Below, in pieces: positions 29,142 to 38,691 of a stretch of 64,000 nucleotides of DNA. The position numbers were made by a program, and so were the translations under genes. Below the pieces are notes generated by a model that did no database searches, was not told the DNA's origin, and saw only the letters and a list, made by a program, of their open reading frames with translations. The DNA comes from Noviherbaspirillum saxi. GTDB lineage: Bacteria > Pseudomonadota > Gammaproteobacteria > Burkholderiales > Burkholderiaceae_D. Location of the stretch: NCBI RefSeq assembly GCF_003591035.1, contig NZ_QYUO01000003.1, positions 186,001 to 250,000 on the forward strand, written 5' to 3'. Position 1 is the first letter of the stretch. Each line of letters opens with the position of its first letter.

Positions 29142-29147
29142 TTAGAA
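29091..29147 (-). terminator. Hairpin at the 3' end of the liv genes
   Basis: GCAGACAAGTAGT at the left and its 13-bp exact complement at the right, extended by a partly paired TTCTTAG/TTAGAA, enclose an 18-base loop and overlap the livF stop codon. No long T-run follows, so it may be a terminator or an mRNA-stabilising stem. Confidence 0.5.
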
Positions 29148-29849
29148 ATAAGCGTCCTCGATCACCTTGCTATCGAGCAGTTCATCCGCCTTGCCGGCGG
29201 CAACGACGCGGCCTTTGACCATCAGATATCCACGATCGGCGATGCCCAGGCCTTTTTCCGCATTCTGCTCGATCAGCAAAACGGTCGTTCCCTGCCGGCT
29301 GATTTCATGCGTGACTTCGAAGTATTCATCAATCAGCTTCGGCGACAGTCCCAGCGAAGGCTCGTCCATGATGATCATCTGCGGCTGGCCGATCATGGCG
29401 CGCACCAGCGCCACCATGGCCTGCTCGCCGCCGGACAGCGTACCGGCCGGTTGTAACAGGCGCTCGCGTACGCGCGGGAACAGCGCCGTCGTATCGTGCA
29501 GCCGCTGCTCGAAGGCATGCCTGTTTTTTCCGCCGGTGACGGCGTCGAAACCTAGGCGCAGGTTTTCCAGGACGGTCAGTTGGGGGAACAGACGCCGGCC
29601 TTCCGGCACCAGTCCCACGCCCAGCGCGGCGATTCGCTCGGTGCCGACCTCGCCGGCTTTGCGTCCGAGCAGCTTGACCTCGCCTTCGGTCGGGCGGACC
29701 AGATCGGTGATCACCCGGAACAGCGTGGTTTTGCCGGCGCCGTTCGGTCCCAGCAGGCACACCACTTCGCCCTGTTTCACATCCAGCGTCACATTGCGCA
29801 GCATCGGCACGCGGCCATAAGCGCTGCTCACATTGTTCAGTTCAAGCAT
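29142..29849 (-). CDS. livF: Branched-chain amino-acid-type ABC transporter ATPase LivF
   Basis: This 235-residue ATPase has Walker A GPNGAGKTT, Q-loop region, a VPEGRRLFPQLTVLENL segment typical of LivF, ABC signature LSGGEQ and Walker B MIIMDEPSLGLS. It energises uptake together with LivG. The ATG at 29849 lies within the last codons of livG (8-base overlap), so the longer frame starting upstream is rejected. It is the last gene of the locus. Confidence 0.9.
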   Translation of the reverse strand: MLELNNVSSAYGRVPMLRNVTLDVKQGEVVCLLGPNGAGKTTLFRVITDLVRPTEGEVKLLGRKAGEVGTERIAALGVGLVPEGRRLFPQLTVLENLRLGFDAVTGGKNRHAFEQRLHDTTALFPRVRERLLQPAGTLSGGEQAMVALVRAMIGQPQMIIMDEPSLGLSPKLIDEYFEVTHEISRQGTTVLLIEQNAEKGLGIADRGYLMVKGRVVAAGKADELLDSKVIEDAYF

Positions 29850-30627
29850 GTGCGGCTTTCCCCAGATAGGCCTGCTGGACTCGTTCGACTTTACGAATCT
29901 CATTGAAGCTTCCTTCCATAATTTTCTGGCCGAAATCAAACACCATGATCGAGTCCGGAAGATCGGCAACCAGCCGCATATCGTGTTCGATAATGATCAG
30001 CGACAGTGTCGGCTGAATCTGCTGTATGCGGCGGATATCCGTGATCAGTGCATCGGTTTCCTTGTCGTCCATACCGGCCGATGGTTCATCCAGCAATAGC
30101 AGCTTGGGCGATGCCGCCAGTGCTCGCGCGATTTCCAGCCGGCGACGGTCTGCCTGGGCCAGCCCGGAAGCCAGGCTGAACCTGTTTTCATACAATTCCT
30201 CGGATACCATGCGCAACAATTGACCCGCGCGTTCCGCCGCCGCCGTTAGTTCGCGTCGCGCGCGCCACGGCATGAAGATCGCGCGCATGACGCCGGTCGT
30301 GGTTTGCGTATGCATGCCGATGAGGACGTTATCGAGCACGCTCAAGTCACCGAACAAGCGACTGGATTGAAATGTGCGGCTAATACCGAGGCGGACGATC
30401 TGATGCGGCGTCACGCCGACCAGGTTGTGTCCCATGAATTCCAGCTTGCCGGCGACTGGCTTGTAAATCCCGGTCAGCAGGTTGAACAGCGTCGACTTGC
30501 CCGCGCCATTGGGCCCGATGATGCCAAGGATATGCCCTTGCCGCAGCTCGAAACTCACATCGTTGAGTGCCGTCAGGCCGCCGAAACGGATGGTGGCTCC
30601 CTCGCAACGTAAAATGACCGGACTCAT
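29842..30627 (-). CDS. livG: Branched-chain amino-acid-type ABC transporter ATPase LivG
   Basis: This 261-residue ATPase has Walker [13 protein letters not shown], the LivG-type segment [23 protein letters not shown], a signature [17 protein letters not shown] (altered from LSGG, as usual in LivG) and Walker [13 protein letters not shown]. The ATG at 30627 is preferred over one two codons earlier because AAGGG is better spaced. The preceding livM stop overlaps. Confidence 0.9.
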   Translation of the reverse strand: MSPVILRCEGATIRFGGLTALNDVSFELRQGHILGIIGPNGAGKSTLFNLLTGIYKPVAGKLEFMGHNLVGVTPHQIVRLGISRTFQSSRLFGDLSVLDNVLIGMHTQTTTGVMRAIFMPWRARRELTAAAERAGQLLRMVSEELYENRFSLASGLAQADRRRLEIARALAASPKLLLLDEPSAGMDDKETDALITDIRRIQQIQPTLSLIIIEHDMRLVADLPDSIMVFDFGQKIMEGSFNEIRKVERVQQAYLGKAAHA

Positions 30628-30629
30628 GC

Positions 30630-31799
30630 TCATCCCTTGTAACGACGTAGTTGTTTCGGAATCAGGCCCTGAGGGCGCACGATCAGCATCAGGATCACCA
30701 CGGCGGCATAGATCAACAAGCGATAGTCCGAAAAGATGCGGAATTTCTCCGGCAGCACGGTGAGTAAAAAGGCGCCGAGTATCACGCCCAGCACATTGTC
30801 CATGCCGCCGACAATGACCATCGTCATGATGGTCACCGATACCAGGAACGTGAAGTTGTCGGGCGAAATATACGTAACGTAAGACGCGTAAATGGTGCCG
30901 GCGAATGCCGCCATGAAGGCATCGACCGCAAACGCCAGCATCTTGTACCAGGTGACGTTGATCCCTTGCGCGCTGGCCGCCAGCTCATCGGTCCGCAATG
31001 CATTCCATGCCAGTCCGACGCGCGAGTTGTGCAGCAGCCTGGCGACGATGACTGACACCACGATCAAGGCGAAGGCGAGCAGATAAAAATTCACCTGGCT
31101 CGGCAAGCTGTGACCGAAGACCACGATGGGATCGGCAAACGAATGATCGAACAGCGTCGGCGCCGGAATCCCGACCAATCCGTTCGGCCCCCCCGTCCAT
31201 GAAAAATTGTTGATCAGCTGTTGCAACACGATGCCGAACGCGATCGTCACCAGCGCCAGATACGAATTGCGGGTGCGCATGCACGGAATCCCCAACAGGA
31301 ATCCGAACAGCGTGGCGACCATCGCGGAAGCAAGCAGGCACCACCAGAAGCTGATGCCCCAATGAAGTGCCAGCAAGGCCGAGGTATAGGCGCCGATGCC
31401 GTACGACGCACCGGTCGCGAAATTGGGAATGTTGGCGCTGCCGAGCTGAAAATTCAGGGCCAGTGCGAGCACTGCATACAGTTGCGAAATGACCAGCAAG
31501 TGCAGCACATAGGTATTGCCTTGCAAAAGGAATGGAAACACCAACACCAGTACGCTCATCCATACCATCGACAGCACTTTGCATTGCGCGAAACTGTCGA
31601 TGATCGCGCGCTCCGCAGCCTGATGACGCTGCATATACAGCAGCGCGCCGACGCCGAGCACCAGCAAGGCCAGCAGCAGCGGCCACGACTCCAGCATCAG
31701 GAACAGATAAAGCCAGATGGCCAGACCAGTTTCAAGCGCCACCACCAGAGCTGTCGCCCGGCCCGGGCCTAGGCGTGCAGATTGATTCGCCATCGTCAT
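30630..31799 (-). CDS. livM: Branched-chain amino-acid-type ABC permease LivM
   Basis: This 389-residue permease has an extra N-terminal region with two to three helices, followed by the LivM core: [31 protein letters not shown], the G...[16 protein letters not shown] motif, and [15 protein letters not shown], which is the cytoplasmic coupling loop. Its ATG overlaps the livH stop (ATGA), with GGAG five bases upstream. It pairs with LivH to form the membrane channel. Confidence 0.9.
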   Translation of the reverse strand: MTMANQSARLGPGRATALVVALETGLAIWLYLFLMLESWPLLLALLVLGVGALLYMQRHQAAERAIIDSFAQCKVLSMVWMSVLVLVFPFLLQGNTYVLHLLVISQLYAVLALALNFQLGSANIPNFATGASYGIGAYTSALLALHWGISFWWCLLASAMVATLFGFLLGIPCMRTRNSYLALVTIAFGIVLQQLINNFSWTGGPNGLVGIPAPTLFDHSFADPIVVFGHSLPSQVNFYLLAFALIVVSVIVARLLHNSRVGLAWNALRTDELAASAQGINVTWYKMLAFAVDAFMAAFAGTIYASYVTYISPDNFTFLVSVTIMTMVIVGGMDNVLGVILGAFLLTVLPEKFRIFSDYRLLIYAAVVILMLIVRPQGLIPKQLRRYKG

Positions 31800-32716
31800 A
31801 CCTTCTCCACAACGACTTTGCCGAGCAAGCCTTCCGGCCGGAACAGCAGGAATACGATCACCATCATGAACGCGAACACCTGGCGGTAGGCGGCGCCGTC
31901 CGGTACCAGTGCTTGGGCCAGCACTTCGGCGCCGGCGATCAGCAAGCCGCCGACCACCGCGCCGAAAATGCTGCCAAGGCCGCCAACCACCGCTGCCGAA
32001 AATCCCATCAGTCCCGCCAGGATGCCGAAGTCGAAGCGGGTGGCGCCGACGTTACCGGCATAAAACAGCCCGGCAATGGCCCCACTCGCGGAAGCGATGA
32101 AGAAGCTCGATTGAAACACCCGGTTGGAGCGCACGCCCATCAGACGCGCCGCTTCCCTGTCCTGCGATACAGCGCGGATGCGCACGCCCATCGGCGTCTT
32201 TTTCAGGAAGAAGAACAGGCCCGCCAGCAAGGTCGCGGTGGTCGCCAGCACGATCACGCTGAACCAGCTGACCGCGACCTCACCCAACGAAAATGCCGGG
32301 GCGGAGAAGGGCATCGAAAATGCCTGTGGATTGCTGCCCTGGGGATAAAAACGGCGAATCGCTTCACGCAGAAAGATCCCCAACGCGACGGTTGCCACCA
32401 GCGGCATCATCGCCGGCGCGTCGCGCAAGGGCCGGATCACGATACGCTCGATCACGACGCCGAGGATGCCGATGATGAAAATCGCCGCCAGCATCGACAT
32501 CAGCAGCGCGCTTACGGATCCGCCTGGGCCGAACGCCGATCCGAGCGCGGGAACGATCGCCAGGGCGACGAACGGCCCGATCAGAGAGACATCGCCGTGC
32601 GAGAAATGAATCACATTGATCACTCCGAACAGCAAGCTGAAACCGATCGCCAGCAAGGCGTAAATACTGCCGAGCACCAGCCAGTTCAACAGTTGTTGAA
32701 TCACTTCCGCTGCCAT
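31796..32716 (-). CDS. livH: Branched-chain amino-acid-type ABC permease LivH
   Basis: This 306-residue permease with about eight helices begins IQQLLNWLVLGSIYALLAIGFSLLFGVINVIHFSHGDV, a LivH hallmark. It carries a typical coupling loop (RAVSQDREAARLMGV) and GGLGSIFGAVVGGLL near the end. GGAGGAG lies well placed upstream of the ATG. A 190-bp gap separates it from the LysR gene, making it the one possible internal promoter site in the locus. Confidence 0.9.
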   Translation of the reverse strand: MAAEVIQQLLNWLVLGSIYALLAIGFSLLFGVINVIHFSHGDVSLIGPFVALAIVPALGSAFGPGGSVSALLMSMLAAIFIIGILGVVIERIVIRPLRDAPAMMPLVATVALGIFLREAIRRFYPQGSNPQAFSMPFSAPAFSLGEVAVSWFSVIVLATTATLLAGLFFFLKKTPMGVRIRAVSQDREAARLMGVRSNRVFQSSFFIASASGAIAGLFYAGNVGATRFDFGILAGLMGFSAAVVGGLGSIFGAVVGGLLIAGAEVLAQALVPDGAAYRQVFAFMMVIVFLLFRPEGLLGKVVVEKV

Positions 32717-32821
32717 CGTGTCTCCTCCAAAAGGGCCATACCACTGAACATGCGAGTCTACCGTGCCGGATTCGGGATGCCTGGGAATCCGTATCCCGGG
32801 TTATTGTTATCACGTCACAAA

Positions 32822-32883
32822 CTACCGCTACACGGTTCCCTCCCCTTGCAGGGGGACGAGCCGGGGGGTTCGCAAAGCGGTAG
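32822..32883. repeat. Intergenic dyad between lysR and livH
   Basis: CTACCGCT and AGCGGTAG, about 46 bases apart, enclose a C/G-rich inner hairpin (CCCCTTGCAGGGGG region). It could be an attenuating structure or a short repetitive element; neither strand shows a T-run. Confidence 0.4.
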
Positions 32884-32906
32884 CTTATGACCCAGTAGCA
32901 CTACTT

Positions 32907-33854
32907 TCAAAATCCAATATTGATAATCTTGTCGGTGTTCTCCATCCCGTGCCGGTTCAGCGTCTTGCGGCACAAATCAACGAACAATTGCGCAGGCCGC
33001 GTGAGCTGGTTGCTCTTTAGCCAGATGGCGGTGAGGCTGACGCTGTCGACCGACTCCTTGATCTTCATGCATACGATGTGGTTGCCATCGTAGGTGACAT
33101 CGATTTCCGGCCGCGTGACCATCACGGAAAAGCCGAGCCCGCGCCCGACCAGGCCGCGCACCAGTTCCAGCGAAGGCGAACGGAATGCGATGTGCGGCGC
33201 GAGGTTGTAGTCGCGGAAAATGCTGAGAAAGTAAGTCTTGCTCGGCAAGAGGTCGAGCAGGATCATCGGCTCGGTGCTGAGTTCATGCAAGGACACGCTG
33301 TCCCGTCCGGCCAGCGGATGGTCCGCCGACAAGATCACGTAGGGACGCAATTCATCGAGCAGTACCGAATTGTCGAACACGCTCTCGTCTATCTCCTGGT
33401 TATAGAGAATCGCCAGATCGAGTTGCCCGGATTGCAGGCAGTTCTTCATGTCAGACTGGTCACCGTCCTTGATATTGAGCTTGACCCCCGGATAGGCGCG
33501 TGAGAAATCGGCGATCAGCCGTGGCAGATAGACCGGGCCGAGCGTTTTGAAGCAGCCGATATCGATCTGTCCCGACACCACGTCGTTGTCGGCGAGCGCG
33601 TTTTGTTCGAACTCGCGCAGCACGCGCAGAAGCTCCTGCGCCTTGTGATGAAAGCGCATGCCGGCGGGCGTCAGGGTCACTCCCTGCGCGTGGTGGCGAA
33701 TGAAAAGCTGGATGCCGAAATTGTCTTCCAGGCTCTTGATCGCCGACGACACCGAGGGCTGCGCAATATACAGGCGGCGCGACGCCTCCGCGACGCTGCC
33801 GCATTCAACAGTGGTCAGAAAATACTTCAACTGCCTGAGGGTGTAATTGACCAT
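32907..33854 (-). CDS. LysR-family transcriptional regulator
   Basis: This is a 315-residue LysR protein. It has an N-terminal winged helix-turn-helix (LRQLKYFLTTVECGSVAEASRRLYIAQPSVSSAIKSLEDNFGIQLFIR) and a two-lobed effector domain (IGCFKTLGPVYLPRLIADFSRAYPGVKLNIKDGD, then YVILSADHPLAGRDSVSLHEL). It lies two bases after the HutD-like gene and is co-oriented with everything around it, unlike the usual divergent LysR layout. It probably senses the compound handled by this locus. The effector is unknown. Confidence 0.85.
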   Translation of the reverse strand: MVNYTLRQLKYFLTTVECGSVAEASRRLYIAQPSVSSAIKSLEDNFGIQLFIRHHAQGVTLTPAGMRFHHKAQELLRVLREFEQNALADNDVVSGQIDIGCFKTLGPVYLPRLIADFSRAYPGVKLNIKDGDQSDMKNCLQSGQLDLAILYNQEIDESVFDNSVLLDELRPYVILSADHPLAGRDSVSLHELSTEPMILLDLLPSKTYFLSIFRDYNLAPHIAFRSPSLELVRGLVGRGLGFSVMVTRPEIDVTYDGNHIVCMKIKESVDSVSLTAIWLKSNQLTRPAQLFVDLCRKTLNRHGMENTDKIINIGF

Positions 33855-33856
33855 GG

Positions 33857-34450
33857 CTACCCGTTTACGATGTCGATCTTGATGATGGTCGCAGAGCTCG
33901 CTGACGACAGGACGATGCGTTCGCCGCCGGACACCGTGTCGAGGCGCAGGGTTTCCTGCACCCCGAGCTCGTGCTGCGCAGCGTCATAGGCAAGCCGGCA
34001 GCTCCCTCGCAGGCAGTGGACCAGCGTCGTACTGCGGGGAGCGGGGTGATGCAGTGCCGGTGCCGCTTCCAAGTGCAGTACCGAGGCTGAAAAGCGCGCC
34101 TTGTCGCGTGCCGCCATGATGTTGAATACGCGCACCGGGCCGTTGCACAAACGGCTTTCGGTCGCTTCGTCGCCAGGGAAATACAACGTATCGAAGGGCT
34201 TCTTCAGCACCATCTCGTCACGCTGGCCGCAACGCAATCCCAAGCCCGTGCCTTCCAGCAGGATCAGCAACCGGTCCACGCCATCAAAGCGGGAAAATGG
34301 CCCCGCCTGCACAATCTCCGGCACGCTGATGCGCCAGGCGAACCCGATGCCGGACCCGGTGTCGGTCAGCTCGCGGGTCGAGCCAAGGCCATTCTTCCAC
34401 GGCACGACACGATAAGCGGCAGCGTTATAGTGTTGCGCGTGAATGGGCAT
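33857..34450 (-). CDS. HutD/Ves-family cupin-like protein
   Basis: This 197-residue protein matches HutD/Ves: WKNGLGSTRELTD near the N-terminus, FAWRISVPEIVQAGPFSRFDGVDRLLILLEGTGL, and FNIMAARDKARFSASVLHL. HutD proteins have a bicupin fold and modulate histidine utilisation in pseudomonads; the biochemical role is unclear and hut genes are not seen here. The start at 34450 (MPIHAQHY) is supported by GGAGA and the family's usual N-terminus; an upstream start is rejected. Confidence 0.75.
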   Translation of the reverse strand: MPIHAQHYNAAAYRVVPWKNGLGSTRELTDTGSGIGFAWRISVPEIVQAGPFSRFDGVDRLLILLEGTGLGLRCGQRDEMVLKKPFDTLYFPGDEATESRLCNGPVRVFNIMAARDKARFSASVLHLEAAPALHHPAPRSTTLVHCLRGSCRLAYDAAQHELGVQETLRLDTVSGGERIVLSSASSATIIKIDIVNG

Positions 34451-34492
34451 CCGCTGGTCTCCGCGAGCGTCGCAAAAAGCGAAGCGTGCCAC

Positions 34493-35653
34493 TCACTTCT
34501 GCGCCCAGTCGACCCATTTGCCATCCCTGGCTTCCTTGATATCGATGATAACCGGCAGCCTGGTCTGGCCTTTTTGATCGAACTCGGTCTGCCCCAGCAC
34601 GCCGTTGTACTTGATGCTGCGGATCACCTTGGCGAGGGCGGCCTTGTCCTTGTAGCCGTTCTCCTTGATGGCTTTCAGCATGATATTGGCGGCATCGTAG
34701 GCATACTTTGCGTACGGTCCGGCGGGCTCGCTGAAGCCGGCTGCTTCATAGGCTTTCTGGAAATTCTGCAGCGCTGCGCTTTCCGGCACCCGGGGCGAGC
34801 TGACCACGGTATCGTTGGCGGCCGAGCCGGCGATTTCGAGATACTTCGGATCGTAAATGCCGGAAATGGCGGACATTGGGATCTGCGCCATGCCCAGCGC
34901 CATCATTTGCTTGCGGACCAGCGCGGCTTCGGTGATCACGCCGCCGAAGTAAATGATGTCCGGGTTTTCGCTCTTGATCTTGGTCAGCATCGACTGGAAA
35001 TCGGTCGTCCCGACCGGCGCGGCAGCCTTGCTGATGACCGTGCCGCCGGCCGCGGTGAAGTACTGGCTCATCGCGTTCGTGTTGGAGACACCATAATCGC
35101 TGGTGTCCGAAATGATGGCCATTTTTTTCCGGTTGTAGGATTTGACCAGCCACTCGGCAAGCGGCCTGTTTTCCTGTTCGAGCGTAGGCGTGACACGCGT
35201 CACCACCGGCAGATTGGCTTCGGTGATCTTGGGGCTGATCGCGCCCCAGATGACGGTGGGCATTTGATAGCGGTTGAACACCGGCGTGGTGGCCAGCGCG
35301 ACCGGGCTGTTCCAGTGCGCGGTCACGGCCGCTACCTGGTTGTCGTTGACCAGCTTGAGCGCGGCCGAGACGCCAACGGCGGGATCGGACGCATCATCCA
35401 GCGTGATGCCCTCGATGCGGAAGGGATAACCGGCTGCGTTGGCCTGCTTAATCGCGAGCAGGAAGCCGTTGCGCGCCCCCAGGCCTTGCTGCGCATTCCC
35501 TCCGGTCAGCGGCCCGATGAAGCCCAGCTTGATCGCGTCCTGCGCGCCAGCGATATGCGGCAGCGCCGACAGGCTGAGCGTACACAGAATTACCTGCGTG
35601 GCGCGTTTCCAGTTTGGCAAGCCTTCGCTGAATGTTGTGCTGAATTTTGGCAT
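34493..35653 (-). CDS. Branched-chain amino-acid-type periplasmic binding protein
   Basis: This 386-residue protein has a signal peptide (VILCTLSLSALPHIAGA) and a LivJ/K-type fold: IKLGFIGPLTGGNAQQGLGARNGFLLAIKQANA, then NSPVALATTPVFNRYQMPTVIWG, DTSDYGVSNTNAMSQYF and a C-terminal YDAANIMLKAIKENG. It should capture the substrate of the LivHMGF importer encoded in the same locus. The ATG at 35653 is preferred over one two codons upstream because AGGAG then has six-base spacing. The 125-bp AT-rich upstream gap may hold a promoter. Confidence 0.87.
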   Translation of the reverse strand: MPKFSTTFSEGLPNWKRATQVILCTLSLSALPHIAGAQDAIKLGFIGPLTGGNAQQGLGARNGFLLAIKQANAAGYPFRIEGITLDDASDPAVGVSAALKLVNDNQVAAVTAHWNSPVALATTPVFNRYQMPTVIWGAISPKITEANLPVVTRVTPTLEQENRPLAEWLVKSYNRKKMAIISDTSDYGVSNTNAMSQYFTAAGGTVISKAAAPVGTTDFQSMLTKIKSENPDIIYFGGVITEAALVRKQMMALGMAQIPMSAISGIYDPKYLEIAGSAANDTVVSSPRVPESAALQNFQKAYEAAGFSEPAGPYAKYAYDAANIMLKAIKENGYKDKAALAKVIRSIKYNGVLGQTEFDQKGQTRLPVIIDIKEARDGKWVDWAQK

Positions 35654-35778
35654 CGTCATCTCCTAAATTATTTATAGATTTATAAGACTCACCGCCGCAC
35701 GACAACGGTGAATAACGCAACGAACTTCCAAACAACAACCAGGCTAGCGTAACGTAGCGGGACGAATCGGAGGCTACA

Positions 35779-36984
35779 TTATTTATCGCTAGAGTCAAAC
35801 AAATTGTTAGCGTCTGTCTTGCAAAGCATTTCAACCAACTGCTGCAGGAACTTCTCGCACGCGGCCACCTGCGTGACCGTGATGAACTCGTCAGGCTGAT
35901 GCCCCTGCGCCATGCTGCCCGGACCGCATACCACGGTTGGAATGTCGGCGGCGGTAAACAATCCTCCCTCGGTGCCGTAGCTGACCGTCTCGGCATGCTG
36001 TGCGCCGGTGATCAACTTCAGCAGGCGCACAATCGGCAAATCGTCCGCGCTGTCGAGGCCCGGATAACTGGACAGCAGATTGAAGGAGATATCGCTCGCC
36101 GCCGATTTTTTCCGCATTTCCGGCAGCAATTCCCGCTCGGCATAGTCGCAGATCTCGTCCGCCACGCATTGTGGATCGAATAACGGCAGCGCGCGCACTT
36201 CAAAATCGAAATGGCAATCGCCGGGGATCATGTTCAGCGCCCGGCCGCCGCTGATGACGCCGGTCTGCAGCGTGTTGAACGGCGGATCGAAACGCGGGTT
36301 GATCTCGGCGGTCGCCAGCCGCTCGCCGATCTGCGCCAGGCGCGTGACCAGTTTCGCCGCGTATTCGATCGCGTTCACGCCATAGGGAGCATAAGCCGAA
36401 TGGCCTTCGCTACCATGCACCTGGCAGCGCATCGCCAGCTTGCCTTTGTGCCCGCTGACCACGCGCATTTCGGTGGGCTCGCCGATCACGCAGGCGATGG
36501 GCTTCACCGCGCGGCTGCCGATCGCCGCCAGCAAGGGACGCACGCCGAGACAGCCGATTTCTTCATCGTAGGAGAAAGCAAGATGAACCGGTATCCGCAG
36601 ATCCATCCTGACAAAGTCGGGAACAAAGGATAGCACTGCCGCAATGAAGGATTTCATGTCCGTGGTGCCACGCCCGTACAGGCGGCCGTCTTCCTCGGTC
36701 AGTTGAAATGCCTGCCTGGTCCAGCGCTGCCCGTCGGCCGGGACCACATCGGTGTGGCCGGACAGCACGATCCCGCCCCGGTCGCGCGGACCGATGGTGG
36801 CGAACAGGCTGGCTTTGTTACGTTCCTCGTTGAAGTGGAGTTCGCATTCCACGCCATGGCTTTCGAGATAGCTGTGGATGAAGCCGATCAACGCGAGGTT
36901 CGACTCGCGGCTGACCGTATTGAAGCCGACCAGGCGCTCAATCAGCGCCCGGCTGCGAATGGATGTGGGTGCGGACTCACTCAT
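35779..36984 (-). CDS. M20-family deacylase (ArgE/acetylornithine deacetylase-like)
   Basis: This 401-residue metallopeptidase-like protein has the M20 motifs: SGHTDVVPADG (metal His and Asp), RGTTDMKSF (bridging Asp), SYDEEIGCLGVRP (catalytic Glu pair), GEPTEM and a final GPGSMAQGHQPDEF (metal His). The dimerisation lid domain is in the middle. ArgE-type enzymes remove N-acyl groups from amino acids. Here the neighbours suggest hydrolysis of an amide made by the monooxygenase/RidA steps. Its ATG overlaps the DUF1028 stop (ATGAGTGA). Confidence 0.85.
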   Translation of the reverse strand: MSESAPTSIRSRALIERLVGFNTVSRESNLALIGFIHSYLESHGVECELHFNEERNKASLFATIGPRDRGGIVLSGHTDVVPADGQRWTRQAFQLTEEDGRLYGRGTTDMKSFIAAVLSFVPDFVRMDLRIPVHLAFSYDEEIGCLGVRPLLAAIGSRAVKPIACVIGEPTEMRVVSGHKGKLAMRCQVHGSEGHSAYAPYGVNAIEYAAKLVTRLAQIGERLATAEINPRFDPPFNTLQTGVISGGRALNMIPGDCHFDFEVRALPLFDPQCVADEICDYAERELLPEMRKKSAASDISFNLLSSYPGLDSADDLPIVRLLKLITGAQHAETVSYGTEGGLFTAADIPTVVCGPGSMAQGHQPDEFITVTQVAACEKFLQQLVEMLCKTDANNLFDSSDK

Positions 36985-37654
36985 CGCCCGGCACCCCGTA
37001 GCTGGGTGCCGCCGGCGGATTCAATGCCCTCGCCACATAGTCATTCATTTGCGGCCTGTACATGTCCCACAGCGTGCGCAGGCGCGTGACCGGTTCCTCG
37101 TCTTCCCAGTCGACACGGAGATTGACCAGCGGCCAGGCGAGATCGCTGGCGACCAGCAGCGCCGCGGAATGCACGGGACCGACCTCACCGCCGGCGGCGA
37201 CCCCGGCAGCAAGGCCGCGCAGCAGGCGTTCCGCCAGATGCTCGCCCTTGGCCGCTGCGAATGCACCGGCCATCGCCTGCGGCACCTCGACGGTCGACAG
37301 CAGATTGCCGGCGGCGATACAACCGTCGCCGGTGGCGACCGCATTGGTGCCCAGGATTTCCGTGCCGGTAAAGTGGGCGCTGCGTCCCTGCGTATCCACC
37401 ACGACCACTTGCCGGTACCCATTGAACTCGCGCCCGCGCAAGGCATCCGCGAGCGCATCGGCCGGCCCCATGCCGGCCTCCAGCCGGTCCAGGATATCCG
37501 GCCCGAGGCTCGGCAAGGTCACGTTTTGCGTGGCGACGGCGCCAGCGCCGGCGCGCACCCAGGGACAGCGGCTGCCGACGCAGATGCTGGAGGTGGTGAT
37601 GGCGACGCCGACCATGCGCGTTTCCGGACAATAGGCAGTAAGCGAGAATGTCAT
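36977..37654 (-). CDS. DUF1028 Ntn-hydrolase-like protein
   Basis: This 225-residue protein matches DUF1028: MTFSLTAYCPETRMVGVAITTSSICVGSRCPWVRAGAGAVATQNVTLPSLGPDILDRLEAGM, then TGTEILGTNAVATGDGCIAAGNLL. The family has an Ntn-hydrolase fold and unknown substrates, and is often encoded beside ABC transporters and RidA. The start at 37654 is fixed by the family N-terminus; the long upstream extension in this frame is an overlap with the RidA gene. A clear ribosome site is missing, so translational coupling to RidA is likely. Confidence 0.8.
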   Translation of the reverse strand: MTFSLTAYCPETRMVGVAITTSSICVGSRCPWVRAGAGAVATQNVTLPSLGPDILDRLEAGMGPADALADALRGREFNGYRQVVVVDTQGRSAHFTGTEILGTNAVATGDGCIAAGNLLSTVEVPQAMAGAFAAAKGEHLAERLLRGLAAGVAAGGEVGPVHSAALLVASDLAWPLVNLRVDWEDEEPVTRLRTLWDMYRPQMNDYVARALNPPAAPSYGVPGDE

Positions 37655-37671
37655 GGCTAATGTTGTATGGG

Positions 37672-38088
37672 TTATGCGTCGTTCTCGGGAATCATCGCTT
37701 CGACGTCGATTTCCATCAGCATTTCCGGACGTGCGAAGCCGCTGATGATCAAGCCGGTCGAGCATGGATAAACGCCTTTGAGCCATTTGCCGATCACGCC
37801 GTAGACCGCTTCGCGATGCGCGCGGTCGTTGATGTACACAGTGATCTTGGTAATGTGTTCGAGCTTCGCACCCGCCTCGCCGAGTAGGATCTTGACGCAC
37901 TTCATCGCATTCTCGGTTTGCGCCGCCGGGTCGCCGATGCCGACCATATTGCCTTCGAGGTCGAAGCCGGTCTGGCCGCGCAGCCAGACGTGACTGCCGG
38001 CGCGCACGGCCATGCACAGATCATTGTCCATGCCCTTTCCGGGATACATGTCGCGCGTGTTGAAGGGGCGGATGCGTGTATGAACCAT
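37672..38088 (-). CDS. RidA-family enamine/imine deaminase
   Basis: This 138-residue protein has the YjgF/RidA fold: MAVRAGSHVWLRGQTGFDLEGNMVGIGDPAAQTENAMKCVKILL, TKITVYINDRAHREAVYGVIGKW, and a C-terminal MLMEIDVEAMIPEN. The usual catalytic Arg before VYI is replaced: the canonical motif around residues 90-105 reads KITVYINDRAHR, with Arg nearby. RidA proteins hydrolyse reactive enamines or imines to ketones. AAGGAG precedes the ATG. Its position beside a flavin monooxygenase suggests it clears an unstable N-containing product. Confidence 0.82.
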   Translation of the reverse strand: MVHTRIRPFNTRDMYPGKGMDNDLCMAVRAGSHVWLRGQTGFDLEGNMVGIGDPAAQTENAMKCVKILLGEAGAKLEHITKITVYINDRAHREAVYGVIGKWLKGVYPCSTGLIISGFARPEMLMEIDVEAMIPENDA

Positions 38089-38143
38089 TGAATCACTCCT
38101 TGGTGAATGAAAAGAATGCGTTGACGATGCCTGCAATCGCCTG

Positions 38144-38638
38144 TCAGGCGGGAGGAAACAGCCATGCCGTCCCATAACTGCGGTTGGCATGCAGCAACGG
38201 GCGTGCGGTCTTGCCGAACTCGACATGGAGCACGCCGCCGATGAAGATGTAGTGCGTGTTGACCTGCATGTGCTGCATCAGCTTGCAATCGAAGGCGACC
38301 AGCGGTCCGTCGATCACCGGTGCGCCGCTTTGCAGCGTATGCCAGCTGGCGCAACCGAACTTGTCGCCTTCCGGCGCGGCCACGCGTCCGGCAAAAGTGT
38401 CGGAAATTCTTGAGGCTTCGGTGTGCAGCAGGTTGACGCAGAAGACGCCATTCTCGATGATCGCCTGACTCGCTCGGCTCAAGTGATGCACGCAGACCAG
38501 CAAGGTGGGCGGATCAGCCGATACCGACGCCGTCGCACTGACCGTTACACCGAAACGGCCGGCAATGCCGTCGGTGGTCACGACCGATACACTGTTCGGC
38601 ACACGGCTCATGCCGTCGACAAAATTTTCACGCAGCAT
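38144..38638 (-). CDS. Flavin reductase (HpaC-like)
   Basis: This 164-residue protein is of the flavin-reductase-like FMN-binding family: NSVSVVTTDGIAGRFGVTVSATASVSADPPTLLVCVHHLSRASQAI, then FCVNLLHTEA and a C-terminal NTHYIFIGGVLHVEF. It supplies reduced FAD or FMN from NAD(P)H to the monooxygenase encoded just upstream. GAGGTG precedes the ATG. Confidence 0.85.
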   Translation of the reverse strand: MLRENFVDGMSRVPNSVSVVTTDGIAGRFGVTVSATASVSADPPTLLVCVHHLSRASQAIIENGVFCVNLLHTEASRISDTFAGRVAAPEGDKFGCASWHTLQSGAPVIDGPLVAFDCKLMQHMQVNTHYIFIGGVLHVEFGKTARPLLHANRSYGTAWLFPPA

Positions 38639-38691
38639 TTTTCACCTCCTCAATACCGAGCGACAGGTGCCGTCGCAGACATCGATATTCC

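Noticed and set aside
31775..32890. Long plus-strand frame antisense to livH
   Set aside because: Highly charged His/Gln/Arg-rich shadow; livH is certain.
34430..35677. Long plus-strand frame antisense to the Liv-type binding protein gene
   Set aside because: Overlaps a certain gene completely and encodes an Arg/Gly/His-rich shadow sequence.
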